64,000 bases of DNA from Wocania arenilitoris (GCF_021728535.1 NZ_JAKKDU010000004.1:94853-158852), one strand, 5' to 3'. Numbered from the stretch's first letter, positions 30,359-40,238 are shown. Notes: a model not told the origin generated them from the letters alone. Made by a program: numbers and translations.

Positions 30359-31696
30359 ATGACAAAACAAAGACTAGTCATATTAGGCGGAGGAGAAAGC
30401 GGAATAGGTACAGCGCTTTTAGGAAATGCGAAAGGATACGAAGTTTTTGTTTCGGACAACCAAAAAATAAAAGAAAAATATAAACAAGTTCTTATACATA
30501 ATGAGATTGAATGGGAGGATGAGAAGCATTCTGAAAATAAAATTCTAAATGCAAACATCGTTATGAAAAGCCCTGGAATTCCAGATAATGTGCCACTGGT
30601 AAAACAAATTCGTAAGCAAGGAATTACTGTAGTTTCTGAAATTGAATTTGCATCAAAATTTACCAAAGCTTGCATTGTTGGGATTACAGGAAGTAATGGT
30701 AAAACAACTACGGCAACCTTAACACATCACATCTTAAAGCAAGAATTGAATGTTGGGTTAGCTGGAAATATTGGAGATAGTTTTGCGAAACAGGTTTTAG
30801 AAGATGATTTTGAAAATTACGTGCTAGAAATTAGCAGTTTTCAATTAGATGATATTGTTGATTTTAAACCTGAAATAGCGATTATTACTAATATAACACC
30901 AGATCATTTAGATAGATATAATCATCAATTTAAAAATTATGTCGCTTCTAAATTTAGAATAGCCATGAATCAAACAAAAAGCGATTACTTGATTTATGAT
31001 GCCGATGATAAGGTTATAACAAATTATTTAATGAATCATCCAGTTCAATCTACATTATTACCGTTTTCATTAAGAAGAACTATTGAAAATGGCGCGTATT
31101 TAGATAACGATAAAATAAAAATAACAATAGATAACAACCAAATAATTATGCCAACAACAAACCTAACATTAGAAGGAAAACATAACATAAAAAATGCAAT
31201 GGCGGCCTCTACTGTTGCGCATTTATTAAAAATTAGAAAACAAACTATTCGAGAGAGTTTAGAGAACTTTCAGGGTGTAGAACATCGTTTAGAGCACGTA
31301 TTAAAAATTAATAAAGTACAGTATATAAACGACTCTAAGGCAACTAATGTTAACGCTACATATTTTGCTTTAGAAAGTATGGATGCACCAACCGTTTGGA
31401 TTGTTGGTGGTGTAGATAAAGGTAATAACTACGAAGAGTTATTTCAGTTTGTAAATGAAAAAGTTAAAGCTATTATTTGTTTGGGTGTAGATAACGAAAA
31501 ACTTATTAATACGTTTGGAAGAATGGTAGATGTTATAATTGAAACTCAATTTGTTAGTGAAGCTGTAAAGATAGCTTACAAACTAGCAGAAGCTGGAGAT
31601 AATGTATTGTTGTCACCTGCATGCGCTAGTTTCGATTTGTTTGAAAATTACGAAGATAGAGGGCGTCAATTTAAAAACGCCGTAAGAAATTTATAA
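30359..31696 (+). CDS. murD: UDP-MurNAc-L-alanine:D-glutamate ligase
   Basis: 445 residues. The N-terminal Rossmann domain begins LVILGGGESGIGTALLG. The ATP loop is GITGSNGKTTTATLTHH (about 112-128), then ITPDHLDRY in the central domain and YINDSKATNVNATYFAL in the C-terminal domain. It adds D-Glu to UDP-MurNAc-L-Ala in the cytoplasm. The stop is 9 bases before the ftsW start. Confidence 0.95.
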   Translation: MTKQRLVILGGGESGIGTALLGNAKGYEVFVSDNQKIKEKYKQVLIHNEIEWEDEKHSENKILNANIVMKSPGIPDNVPLVKQIRKQGITVVSEIEFASKFTKACIVGITGSNGKTTTATLTHHILKQELNVGLAGNIGDSFAKQVLEDDFENYVLEISSFQLDDIVDFKPEIAIITNITPDHLDRYNHQFKNYVASKFRIAMNQTKSDYLIYDADDKVITNYLMNHPVQSTLLPFSLRRTIENGAYLDNDKIKITIDNNQIIMPTTNLTLEGKHNIKNAMAASTVAHLLKIRKQTIRESLENFQGVEHRLEHVLKINKVQYINDSKATNVNATYFALESMDAPTVWIVGGVDKGNNYEELFQFVNEKVKAIICLGVDNEKLINTFGRMVDVIIETQFVSEAVKIAYKLAEAGDNVLLSPACASFDLFENYEDRGRQFKNAVRNL

Positions 31697-31705
31697 GAAG
31701 AAAAA

Positions 31706-32899
31706 GTGCAAACACTATTTAAAAACATAAAAGGAGATCGTTTAATTTGGGCAATTGTAGCTTTATTAGCTATTCTATCATTTTTGCCAGTTTATAGTGC
31801 TGCAAGTAATTTGGCATATAGAGGAGGCAATGGTAATACTTTTGCCTTTTTTGTAAAGCATTTTATGCATCTGTTTTTAGGGTTTGCCATAATGTATGGT
31901 GTGCATAAAATTCCGTACAGATATTTTAGGGGTTTATCATTAATAATGATTCCGATAGTTTTGGTATTATTGAGTGTTACCATGTTGCAAGGAACAACTA
32001 TCGAAGGGGCAAATGCTAGTAGATGGATTCAAATACCTATAGTAGGAATGTCGTTTCAAACATCAACTTTAGCATCTGTGGTGCTAATGGTTTATGTAGC
32101 TAGGTATATGTCTAAAATAAAAGACAAAACAGTAACCTTTAAAGAGTCTATATTACCGCTTTGGGTTCCTGTTTTTCTCATATTGGTTCTTATTCTTCCA
32201 GCTAATTTTTCAACTTCAGCTATTATGTTTTTAATGGTTGTAATGTTGGTTTTTTTAGGAGGATATCCAATTCGATATTTAGCTGTAATTATAGGTTCAG
32301 GCATATTGGTTTTAGTGTTATTTGTTTTGGTAGCAAAAGCATTTCCAGATATGATGCCTAATAGAATTGATACTTGGATGAGTAGAATTGAAAACTTTTC
32401 AGATCCTGAGGATACAAAAGCCGATTATCAAATTGAAAAAGCTAAAATAGCTATCGCTTCTGGAGGAATTCAAGGTGTTGGTCCAGGAAAAAGCATACAA
32501 AAGAATTTTTTACCACAGTCGTCATCCGATTTTATTTTTGCCATTATTATTGAAGAATATGGATTGTTGGGTGGTTTCACAATAATGATTTTGTATATGT
32601 GGTTGCTGTTTCGAATCGTTATTGCTGCACAAAAATCCGATACTATTTTTGGTAAACTTTTAGTGCTTGGTGTGGGGTTGCCCATTGTTTTTCAAGCTTT
32701 AATTAATATGGCGGTTGCAGTAGAGTTATTTCCAGTTACAGGGCAAACATTGCCACTAATTAGTAGTGGAGGAACATCTATTTGGATGACTTGTTTAGCT
32801 ATTGGAATTATACTAAGTGTTAGTGCAAAACGAGAAGAAATAAAAGAACAAGAAAGTAGTGAAGATAACCCGTTAGAAATTTTATCTGAAACAATTTAG
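31706..32899 (+). CDS. ftsW: Septal peptidoglycan polymerase FtsW (SEDS family)
   Basis: 397 residues with about ten membrane helices. The SEDS signature blocks include ASRWIQIPIVGMSFQ, GGIQGVGPGKSIQKNFLPQS, SSDFIFAIIIEEYGLLGG and the C-terminal LPLISSGGTSIWMT. FtsW polymerises lipid II at the septum with FtsI. The start is GTG at 31706, with AAGAAGAAAAA just before it as ribosome site. Its stop directly abuts the murG ATG. Confidence 0.94.
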   Translation: MQTLFKNIKGDRLIWAIVALLAILSFLPVYSAASNLAYRGGNGNTFAFFVKHFMHLFLGFAIMYGVHKIPYRYFRGLSLIMIPIVLVLLSVTMLQGTTIEGANASRWIQIPIVGMSFQTSTLASVVLMVYVARYMSKIKDKTVTFKESILPLWVPVFLILVLILPANFSTSAIMFLMVVMLVFLGGYPIRYLAVIIGSGILVLVLFVLVAKAFPDMMPNRIDTWMSRIENFSDPEDTKADYQIEKAKIAIASGGIQGVGPGKSIQKNFLPQSSSDFIFAIIIEEYGLLGGFTIMILYMWLLFRIVIAAQKSDTIFGKLLVLGVGLPIVFQALINMAVAVELFPVTGQTLPLISSGGTSIWMTCLAIGIILSVSAKREEIKEQESSEDNPLEILSETI

Positions 32900-33994
32900 A
32901 TGAGCAAATACAAAATCATATTATCTGGAGGAGGAACAGGAGGTCATATATATCCTGCCATTGCTATTGCAAACGAAATAAAATCTCGTTTTCCAGATGC
33001 AGAATTTTTATTTGTTGGAGCTAAGGATAGAATGGAAATGGAAAAAGTGCCACAGGCGGGATATAATATTAAAGGTTTGTGGATATCTGGAATACAGCGA
33101 AAACTATCTTTAAAAAACGTAATGTTTCCGTTTAAACTAATAAGTAGTTTGTGGAATTCGAGAAAAATAGTAAAACAATTTAAACCTAATGTAGCTATTG
33201 GTACGGGTGGTTTTGCTAGTGGACCATTATTACATGTAGCAACTTTAAATAAAATACCAAGTTTAATTCAAGAACAAAATTCGTATCCAGGGATTACCAA
33301 TAAGTTATTAGCAAAAAAAGCAGATAAAATATGTGTGGCTTATGATAATTTAGAACGGTTTTTCCCAAAAGAAAAAATGATTAAAACAGGAAATCCTGTA
33401 CGTCAAGATTTATTAGATATTGATACTAAAACAGTTGAGGCTAAAAACCACTTCAATTTAAAACATGGAAAATACACGTTATTAGTTATTGGAGGGAGCT
33501 TGGGGTCAAGACGAATAAACGAACTTATTGAAAAGGAACTAGATTTTTTAGACACCCAAAATGTAGAAATAATTTGGCAATGTGGTAAGTTATATTATCA
33601 ACAATACAAGATTTATAATAATACAGACGGTATACAAGTTTACGAGTTTTTAAATAATATGGATTTTGCCTATGCAGCAGCAGATATTGTTATTTCTAGG
33701 GCCGGTGCTATTTCGGTTTCTGAACTATGCATTGTAGGTAAGCCCGTAATTTTTATTCCATCACCAAATGTTGCCGAAGATCATCAAACTAAAAATGCTT
33801 TAGCCGTAGTTAATGAAAATGCTGCATTATTGATTAAAGAAGAAGATTTGGATGTAGATTTTGAGAACACATTTTCTCAGCTCATAGCTTCACAAGACAA
33901 ACAAAAAGAATTAGGAAGAAATATAAAAAAACAGGCATTGATTAATGCCACAAAAGAAATAGTAGACGAAGTAGAAAAACTATTAAAAAAATAA
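32900..33994 (+). CDS. murG: UDP-GlcNAc:undecaprenyl-PP-MurNAc-pentapeptide transferase
   Basis: 364 residues, GT28 fold. The N-terminal glycine-rich loop [16 protein letters not shown] and the second block [14 protein letters not shown] bind lipid [13 protein letters not shown] and [17 protein letters not shown] with [14 protein letters not shown] form the UDP-GlcNAc site. It makes lipid II at the inner face of the membrane. It has no gap to ftsW or murC, so these three are tightly coupled. Confidence 0.96.
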   Translation: MSKYKIILSGGGTGGHIYPAIAIANEIKSRFPDAEFLFVGAKDRMEMEKVPQAGYNIKGLWISGIQRKLSLKNVMFPFKLISSLWNSRKIVKQFKPNVAIGTGGFASGPLLHVATLNKIPSLIQEQNSYPGITNKLLAKKADKICVAYDNLERFFPKEKMIKTGNPVRQDLLDIDTKTVEAKNHFNLKHGKYTLLVIGGSLGSRRINELIEKELDFLDTQNVEIIWQCGKLYYQQYKIYNNTDGIQVYEFLNNMDFAYAAADIVISRAGAISVSELCIVGKPVIFIPSPNVAEDHQTKNALAVVNENAALLIKEEDLDVDFENTFSQLIASQDKQKELGRNIKKQALINATKEIVDEVEKLLKK

Positions 33995-35347
33995 ATGGAT
34001 TTAAGCAAGATACATAACATATATTTAATAGGCATTGGTGGCATAGGTATGAGTGCTTTGGCGCGTTATTTTAATATTAATAATAAAAAGGTTTCTGGCT
34101 ATGATAAAACCAAAACTTCAATTACTAATGAGTTAATAGCCCTAGGTGTTGATATTCATTTTGAAGATTCAATTGAAAAGATAGATGTTAATTTTTTAAA
34201 TCCTAAAAACACACTGGTCGTTTATACACCAGCTATTCCAGAAGGTCATACAGAATTTAATTACTTTAAAGCAAACGGTTTTCAGGTTTTAAAACGATCT
34301 AAAGTTTTAGGCTTAATAACAGAGAATACATTTTGTTTAGCAGTTGCAGGTACACATGGTAAAACAACAACAACAAGTATTCTTGGGCATTTATTGTATG
34401 AATGTGGTGTAGAATTAACAGCCTTTTTAGGAGGAATTAGCGAAAATTACAATTCTAATTTAATATTAAAAGGAACAAAAGTTTCAGTTGTTGAAGCTGA
34501 TGAATTTGATCGTTCATTTTTAACACTGTCTCCAGATTTAGCGTGTATAACCTCAATGGATGCTGATCATTTAGATATTTATGGACAGGCTTCAGAATTA
34601 ATAAATTCTTTTAAAGAATTTTCAAAAAAAATAAAACCTAATGGAAAGTTATTTGTTAAAAATGGACTGCCACTAAAGGGTATTACCTATGGTATTGAAG
34701 ATAATTCAGATTATACCATTCAAAATATAAAAATAGAAAACGGTACTTATATTTTTGATGTGAAAACACCAAAAACAGTATTAGAAAATTTACAATTTAA
34801 CTTACCTGGGAGACATAATTTGTTGAATGCATTAATAGCCTTGGCGATGGCTGTAGAATATGGTTGTTCTAACCAGCAGCTCGCCAATGCTTTAACATCT
34901 TATAAAGGTGTGAGAAGACGATTTACGTATCATATAAAAACTGATGATTTGGTTTTTATTGACGATTATGCACATCATCCAGAAGAAATTAATGCAGTAC
35001 ACCAAGCGGTTAGAGAAATGTATCCAGATAAAAACGTGTTGGCAATTTTTCAGCCTCACTTATATACTAGAACACGTGATTTTATAGATGATTTCGCTAA
35101 AAGCTTATCAGAATTTGATCAAATTATTTTATTAGATATATATCCAGCAAGAGAATTACCTATTGAAGGCGTGACATCGAGTTGGCTATTAGAAAAAATA
35201 AACAACCAAAATAAACAGCTTATAAGTAAGTCTGAAATTGTTTCAAAAATACTAAAAAGCGATGCACAAGTGGTCTTAACCATTGGTGCTGGCGATATAG
35301 GAGAAGAAGTAAAACATATTAAAAAAGGATTGCGTTTTGCGAGTTAA
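33995..35347 (+). CDS. murC: UDP-MurNAc:L-alanine ligase
   Basis: 450 residues. The N-terminal loop is IGIGGIGMSALARYF, the ATP loop is AGTHGKTTTTSILGH (about 118-132), and VVEADEFDRSFL, SMDADHLDIYG and DDYAHHPEEINA follow in Mur-ligase order. It adds the first amino acid to UDP-MurNAc. The last 11 bases overlap the start of ftsQ. No ddl or murF is present in this cluster, which is the usual Bacteroidota state. Confidence 0.95.
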   Translation: MDLSKIHNIYLIGIGGIGMSALARYFNINNKKVSGYDKTKTSITNELIALGVDIHFEDSIEKIDVNFLNPKNTLVVYTPAIPEGHTEFNYFKANGFQVLKRSKVLGLITENTFCLAVAGTHGKTTTTSILGHLLYECGVELTAFLGGISENYNSNLILKGTKVSVVEADEFDRSFLTLSPDLACITSMDADHLDIYGQASELINSFKEFSKKIKPNGKLFVKNGLPLKGITYGIEDNSDYTIQNIKIENGTYIFDVKTPKTVLENLQFNLPGRHNLLNALIALAMAVEYGCSNQQLANALTSYKGVRRRFTYHIKTDDLVFIDDYAHHPEEINAVHQAVREMYPDKNVLAIFQPHLYTRTRDFIDDFAKSLSEFDQIILLDIYPARELPIEGVTSSWLLEKINNQNKQLISKSEIVSKILKSDAQVVLTIGAGDIGEEVKHIKKGLRFAS

Positions 35348-36056
35348 CTGGAGTTACATAAAAATGATATTTCTACTAAGCTTAGTAGTCTTTTTATTTG
35401 CCTTTTCATCAAGTAAAAATAAGCAAAGAGCCATTACTAAACCGCAAGTAAAATTTATTGGTGATAACAACCTTTTTATTACAAACGAAACTGTTAGTAA
35501 ATTGTTAATACAAAATTCTAAAGGAGCTAAAAATGTACATAAAGAAACTTTAGTTTTGAATGAATTAGAAAATGCCCTAAAATCTAATCCAATGATAAAA
35601 GCTGCAGAAGTGTATGTTGCTGTAAATGGTATACTTAGTGCAGAAATTGAACAAAAAACACCTATCGCAAGAGTAAGTACTAATGCGTCTTATTATATAG
35701 ATGATGAAGGTTTGTACATGCCGTTGTCAAATAATTATTCAGTGCGAGTACCTTTAGTTACTGGTTATATTGAAAAAAATAATTTAAAAAATGTCTATAA
35801 AGTAGCACTTAAAATTAGTGAAGACAATTTTCTAAAAAAGAATGTTATAGAAATTCATCAAAGTGCTAATAAAAAAATACACTTAAAGCTTAGGCAGTGT
35901 AAATTTTTAGTTCAATTAGGTCATGTTAGTTTTTTAGATAAGAAAATTAATAACCTAAAGGCGTTTTATAAAAAAAGTCAAAAAGAAAAAACACTAAATA
36001 ATTACAGCAAAGTCAATTTGCAATTTGAAAACCAAGTAGTATGTACCAAAATTTAA
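35337..36056 (+). CDS. ftsQ: Cell-division protein FtsQ/DivIB
   Basis: 239 residues. One N-terminal membrane helix (about 9-24, MIFLLSLVVFLFAFSS) precedes a POTRA-like domain (about 35-105) and the FtsQ beta domain. FtsQ recruits FtsB/FtsL to the septum. The start is TTG at 35337, overlapping murC by 11 bases; the alternative ATG at 35364 would remove the cytoplasmic tail MRVNWSYIK and start inside the helix. Sequence is weakly conserved, but topology and position between murC and ftsA decide the call. Confidence 0.88.
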   Translation: MRVNWSYIKMIFLLSLVVFLFAFSSSKNKQRAITKPQVKFIGDNNLFITNETVSKLLIQNSKGAKNVHKETLVLNELENALKSNPMIKAAEVYVAVNGILSAEIEQKTPIARVSTNASYYIDDEGLYMPLSNNYSVRVPLVTGYIEKNNLKNVYKVALKISEDNFLKKNVIEIHQSANKKIHLKLRQCKFLVQLGHVSFLDKKINNLKAFYKKSQKEKTLNNYSKVNLQFENQVVCTKI

Positions 36057-36059
36057 ACT

Positions 36060-37364
36060 ATGGAACATAATTTAGCAGTAGGATTAGACATAGGAACCAC
36101 AAAAATTGTGGCTATGATTGGTCGTGAAAACGAATACGGCAAAGTAGAAATTTTGGGTATTGGCAAATCTAAAAGTTTAGGGGTGCATCGCGGTGTGGTA
36201 AATAATATTACACAAACAATTCAATCTATACAACAAGCTGTTCAAGAGGCAGAGGTTGCTGCCGATATGAAAATTATTGGTGTAACTGTAGGTATCGCAG
36301 GGCAGCATATACGTAGCCTTCAACACAGTGATTATATCACAAGATCGAATTCAGAAACGGTTATTGATGATAATGATATTGATAGGCTTATTAATCAAGT
36401 ACATAAATTGGTAATGCTTCCAGGAGAAGAAATTATTCATGTATTACCTCAAGAGTATAAGGTTGATGGACAAGCCGAAATAAAAGAACCTATTGGCATG
36501 TACGGCGGTAGGCTAGAGGCTAATTTTCATGTCGTTGTTGGGCAAGTGTCATCTATAAGAAATATTGGACGTTGTGTACAAAGTGCAGGTTTAAATTTAG
36601 AAGGCATCACGTTAGAGCCTTTGGCATCAGCAAATGCAGTGTTGAGTCAAGAAGAAAAAGAAGCTGGAGTGGCATTAATTGATATAGGTGGCGGAACAAC
36701 CGATTTAGCGATTTTTAGAGATGGTATTATACGCCATACAGCAGTAATTCCTTTCGGAGGAAATGTGATTACTGAAGATATAAAAGAGGGTTGCTCCATT
36801 ATAGAAAAACAAGCAGAACTTTTAAAAATAAAATTTGGTTCAGCATGGCCAGGAGAAAATAAAGATAACGAAATAGTGTCTATTCCGGGGTTACGTGGTA
36901 GAGAGCCAAAAGAAATTACTCTAAAAAATCTGTCTAAAATAATTCATGCCCGTGTGGTTGAAATTGTTGAGCAAGTTTATGTAGAAATTAAAAATTATGG
37001 TCACGAAGAGCAAAAGAAAAAACTCATAGCAGGTATTGTTTTAACAGGAGGAGGGAGTCAATTAAAACATTTAAAGCAATTAGTAGAATACATTACAGGA
37101 ATGGATACTAGAATTGGGTATCCAAACGAGCATTTAGCTGGCGATAGTGATGAGGATATTACAAGCCCACTATACGCAACAGCAGTTGGTTTGGTTTTAG
37201 ATGGTTTAAAGCGCCAAGAAAGAAAGAAAGTAGAGGAACAGCAAAATGAAGCTGAAGAACAAGAAAAACAAGAAGAGATAAAGGAAAAACCTGTAAAAGA
37301 GCGACGATCATTTCTTGATAAATTAACAGAGCGTGTTAAAGATTTTTTAGATAACGCAGAGTGA
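36060..37364 (+). CDS. ftsA: Cell-division protein FtsA (actin-like membrane tether of FtsZ)
   Basis: 434 residues. The actin-fold phosphate loops are VGLDIGTTKIVAMIG (about 6-20) and ALIDIGGGTTDLAIF (about 203-217), and IVLTGGGSQLKHL (about 325-337) is the adenosine block. After a charged linker (about 383-412, rich in Glu, Lys and Gln), the C-terminal RSFLDKLTERVKDFLDN forms the amphipathic helix that holds FtsA to the membrane. It lies 3 bases after ftsQ and 53 bases before ftsZ. Confidence 0.95.
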   Translation: MEHNLAVGLDIGTTKIVAMIGRENEYGKVEILGIGKSKSLGVHRGVVNNITQTIQSIQQAVQEAEVAADMKIIGVTVGIAGQHIRSLQHSDYITRSNSETVIDDNDIDRLINQVHKLVMLPGEEIIHVLPQEYKVDGQAEIKEPIGMYGGRLEANFHVVVGQVSSIRNIGRCVQSAGLNLEGITLEPLASANAVLSQEEKEAGVALIDIGGGTTDLAIFRDGIIRHTAVIPFGGNVITEDIKEGCSIIEKQAELLKIKFGSAWPGENKDNEIVSIPGLRGREPKEITLKNLSKIIHARVVEIVEQVYVEIKNYGHEEQKKKLIAGIVLTGGGSQLKHLKQLVEYITGMDTRIGYPNEHLAGDSDEDITSPLYATAVGLVLDGLKRQERKKVEEQQNEAEEQEKQEEIKEKPVKERRSFLDKLTERVKDFLDNAE

Positions 37365-37417
37365 TAATCCATAGAAATAAAAAATAAAAAGTATAAAACC
37401 CCGGTAAAACAGAATTT

Positions 37418-39421
37418 ATGAGCAGCAAAAAAGAATTCGAAAGCATTGCATTTGATTTGCCAAAAAACCAATCAAATGTTATTAAAGTTATTGGTGTTGG
37501 CGGTGGCGGCAGTAATGCCATTAACCACATGTTTCAACAAGGTATAAAAGGAGTCGATTTTTACGTTTGTAATACCGATGCGCAAGCACTCCAAAATAGT
37601 GGTGTTCCAAACAAAATTCAGCTAGGTGTTAATCTAACAGAAGGATTAGGAGCTGGGGCTAACCCAGATATTGGTGAGCAATCTGCAGTCGAAAGTTTCG
37701 ATGATATTTCAACAATGCTCGATACCAATACCAAAATGGTATTTATTACTGCCGGAATGGGTGGTGGAACAGGAACTGGAGCTGCTCCAATTATTGCTAA
37801 AATGGCTAAAGATTTAGACATTTTAACTGTTGGTATCGTTACAATGCCATTTGCTTTTGAAGGTAAAATGCGTATTGAACAATCTCAAAAAGGAATTGAA
37901 AAATTAAGAGATGTTGTAGATTCTCTTATCGTAATAAATAATAATAAACTTCGCGAAGTTTATGGGAATCTTGGTTTTAAAGCAGGTTTTTCAAAAGCAG
38001 ACGAAGTGCTATCCACTGCTGCTCGTGGTATAGCCGAAGTTATTACACACCACTACACGCAAAACATCGATTTACGTGATGCAAAAACAGTATTAAGTAA
38101 TAGCGGGACAGCTATTATGGGGTCTGCATTAGCTTCTGGTCAAAACCGAGCTCAAGATGCTATTCGTAAAGCCTTAGATTCTCCATTACTAAACGATAAT
38201 AAAATCACTGGAGCTAAAAATGTATTGCTGTTAATTGTTTCTGGTTCGCATGAAATAACTATTGATGAAATAGGAGAAATTAATGATCATATTCAAACTG
38301 AAGCAGGTCATGGTGCAAATATTATTATGGGTGTTGGAGAAGATGAGGCTTTAGAAGAATCTATAGCAGTTACTATTATTGCTACAGGATTTAATGTAGA
38401 ACAACAAGACGAAATTTCTAATACAGAAACCAAGAAAGTAGTACATTCTTTAAGTGAAGAGGAGGACGTTACTTTAAAAGCAAAAGAGCCAGTTATTATT
38501 GAGCCTATTGTTGAATTAGAAGAAAAGAAAGAAACACCAATCGTTAGGCATACTTTAGATATTGAATCTATAGAAGAATCAGTTAATCAAGCCGAAATAG
38601 GAACAATTGTAAAAGAAGATGTTGAAGATAATTTTGTTGATGATTTTTCAAAAGATATAAATCTAATTCCAACATCAGAAATTATAAAAAATATAGAAGT
38701 AGTTTATGATGAGGTTAAAGCTAATATAGTTGAAGACGAAGATTTTATAATCAAACCTGTAACAAGAATGTCTGAGGATGTTGAAGATATAACTGATGTA
38801 GAAGTTATCTCAGATTATATAGAAGAGGAACAACAAATTACATTAACGTTCGATTTACCTTTATCTACCAATACTAATGAAGAAGTAAAAGAGGACAATG
38901 TTATTTCTCATCAATTAACAGAAGATACTAAGGATATTTCAGTTAATGATTTTATTGAGGTAATACCTGTAACAGAAACTAGTGAAAAAGGAGATATTCG
39001 TTACGCTTTAGATGACTATTATGAAGTTGAGTCTGCAATGAACAAAAAGGCATCAGAACCTCAAGAGGCTGTCAAAGAATTAGATAGTGATATTGTTTTT
39101 GAAAAGAAAGTTTTATCAAAAGAAAACATTGAAAAAACACCTCTTGAAGAAGTAGACCCAATGTATAGTCCAATTTCTGAACTCTTGAAAGAGCGTGCAG
39201 AAGAACGTAGGCTTAAAATGAAAGAGTTTAACTATAAATTTAATACAGCTAAGATTGACGATATCGAAAAAGAGCCAGCCTACAAGCGACAAGGCGTTAA
39301 TTTAGAAGAAGCAAAGCATTCTTCAGAAACTGATATGTCTAGAACAGCAATTGGTTTAGATGATAATGATGATATCCAATTAAGAAATAATAATTCTTTT
39401 TTACACGATAATGTAGATTAA
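37418..39421 (+). CDS. ftsZ: Cell-division GTPase FtsZ with long C-terminal tail
   Basis: 667 residues. The tubulin-fold core (about 1-330) has VGGGGSNAINHMF, the GTP signature GGGTGTG at 115-121 and NLGFKAGFSKADEV. FtsZ polymerises into the division ring. The core is followed by about 330 residues, very rich in Glu, Asp, Ile and Val, with little fold signal. That nearly doubles the usual length of about 380. Long tails are seen in Flavobacteriia, so this is probably normal for the group. The conserved terminal peptide that contacts FtsA is not obvious at the very end. A strong terminator follows. Confidence 0.95.
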   Translation: MSSKKEFESIAFDLPKNQSNVIKVIGVGGGGSNAINHMFQQGIKGVDFYVCNTDAQALQNSGVPNKIQLGVNLTEGLGAGANPDIGEQSAVESFDDISTMLDTNTKMVFITAGMGGGTGTGAAPIIAKMAKDLDILTVGIVTMPFAFEGKMRIEQSQKGIEKLRDVVDSLIVINNNKLREVYGNLGFKAGFSKADEVLSTAARGIAEVITHHYTQNIDLRDAKTVLSNSGTAIMGSALASGQNRAQDAIRKALDSPLLNDNKITGAKNVLLLIVSGSHEITIDEIGEINDHIQTEAGHGANIIMGVGEDEALEESIAVTIIATGFNVEQQDEISNTETKKVVHSLSEEEDVTLKAKEPVIIEPIVELEEKKETPIVRHTLDIESIEESVNQAEIGTIVKEDVEDNFVDDFSKDINLIPTSEIIKNIEVVYDEVKANIVEDEDFIIKPVTRMSEDVEDITDVEVISDYIEEEQQITLTFDLPLSTNTNEEVKEDNVISHQLTEDTKDISVNDFIEVIPVTETSEKGDIRYALDDYYEVESAMNKKASEPQEAVKELDSDIVFEKKVLSKENIEKTPLEEVDPMYSPISELLKERAEERRLKMKEFNYKFNTAKIDDIEKEPAYKRQGVNLEEAKHSSETDMSRTAIGLDDNDDIQLRNNNSFLHDNVD

Positions 39422-39451
39422 ATTATATATACTGAACTTACTTATTTGTGC

Positions 39452-39486
39452 GCCCAAAAAGTTCCCTCAGCTTTTTGGGCTTTTTT
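39452..39486 (+). terminator. Intrinsic terminator ending the dcw cluster
   Basis: A perfect 10-bp stem (GCCCAAAAAG / CTTTTTGGGC) with a 9-base loop is followed by TTTTTT. It lies 31 bases after the ftsZ stop and is the clearest terminator in the window. None is seen between mraZ and this point. Confidence 0.85.
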
Positions 39487-39588
39487 ATTATTATACTTTC
39501 TTTTCTCCCAAATAAAGAGATTTATTTATTTCTTTTTATAAATGATTTTTAACCCGAGATTGTAAACTGAAGACTGCATACTTTTTTA

Positions 39589-39596
39589 TATCTTCG
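39589..39596 (+). promoter_or_regulatory. Possible -7 element for the yqeY-type gene
   Basis: TATCTTCG differs from TAnnTTTG at one base and ends 18 bases before the ATG. A TTG lies too far upstream (26 bases) to be a good -33 partner. Confidence 0.3.
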
Positions 39597-39614
39597 CATC
39601 TCAAAAAATAAGTC

Positions 39615-40064
39615 ATGAGTTTACAACAAAATGTAATGATAGCTTTAAAAGAAGCGATGAAAGCTAAAGATCAAACGGCTTTAACCGCCTTACGTGCAGT
39701 TAAATCTGCTATTTTATTAGCACAAACAGAAAGTGGCGCGAAAGAAGAATTGTCAGAGGAACAAGAGCTTAAAATTCTTCAAAAGCAAGTTAAACAACGT
39801 AGAGATAGTGCTGCAATTTACTTAGAACAAGGGCGACAAGATTTAGCTGCTCCAGAAATTGCCGAAGCCGATGTAATTTCTCAGTTTTTGCCAGAAGCTT
39901 TAAGCGAAGAAGAAATTGAAAAAGTTGTAGTTATGACTATAGAATCTGTTGGTGCTGAAGGTATGAAAGATATGGGTAAAGTTATGGGTGTTGTTAGTAA
40001 AGAGTTAGCAGGACGAGCCGATGGAAAAGCTATTTCTAATATTGTAAAAGCGAAATTATCTTAA
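39615..40064 (+). CDS. GatB/YqeY domain-containing protein
   Basis: 149 residues, all helical, the normal size for free-standing YqeY proteins. The first half (MIALKEAMKAKDQTALTALR, then EELSEEQELKILQKQVKQRR) and the second half (QFLPEALSEEEIEKVV, then MGKVMGVVSKELAGRADGKA) match the family. The domain is related to the tail of the GatB amidotransferase subunit and may bind tRNA; the free-standing protein's function is not settled. It is followed at once by tRNA-Arg. Confidence 0.88.
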   Translation: MSLQQNVMIALKEAMKAKDQTALTALRAVKSAILLAQTESGAKEELSEEQELKILQKQVKQRRDSAAIYLEQGRQDLAAPEIAEADVISQFLPEALSEEEIEKVVVMTIESVGAEGMKDMGKVMGVVSKELAGRADGKAISNIVKAKLS

Positions 40065-40103
40065 AAACAAAATAAAGAGATACCTGCCTTGGTAGGAATA
40101 AAT

Positions 40104-40177
40104 GGCTGCGTAGTTCAACTGGATAGAATATCAGATTTCGGCTCTGAGGGTTGGGGGTTCGAATCCCTTCGCGGTCA
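40104..40177 (+). tRNA. tRNA-Arg (anticodon UCG)
   Basis: 74 bases fold as a full cloverleaf. The acceptor stem is GGCTGCG with CGCGGTC (two G-U pairs) and discriminator A. The D arm is GTTC/GAAT, the anticodon stem TCAGA/TCTGA has loop TTTCGGC giving anticodon TCG, the variable loop has 5 bases, and the T arm has loop TTCGAAT. The anticodon reads CGA and other CGN arginine codons. CCA is not encoded. Confidence 0.93.
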
Positions 40178-40203
40178 CTAGAATACTTTCAAATAAATTC
40201 ATT

Positions 40204-40238
40204 ACCCCGCAGTTTTAGGGACTGTGGGGTTTTGCTTT
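40204..40238 (+). terminator. Intrinsic terminator after tRNA-Arg
   Basis: A 10-bp stem with one G-U pair (ACCCCGCAGT / ACTGTGGGGT) and a 7-base loop is followed by TTTGCTTT. It closes the core-gene side before the minus-strand PUL begins. Confidence 0.7.

Noticed and set aside
37058-37530. Open frames on the minus strand across the ftsA-ftsZ junction
   Set aside because: They are antisense to two certain genes, have cysteine- and serine-rich low-quality composition, and lack a ribosome site.
23888-39421. Absence of murF and ddl from the dcw cluster as a deletion
   Set aside because: The order seen is the usual one in Bacteroidota, where these genes lie elsewhere.
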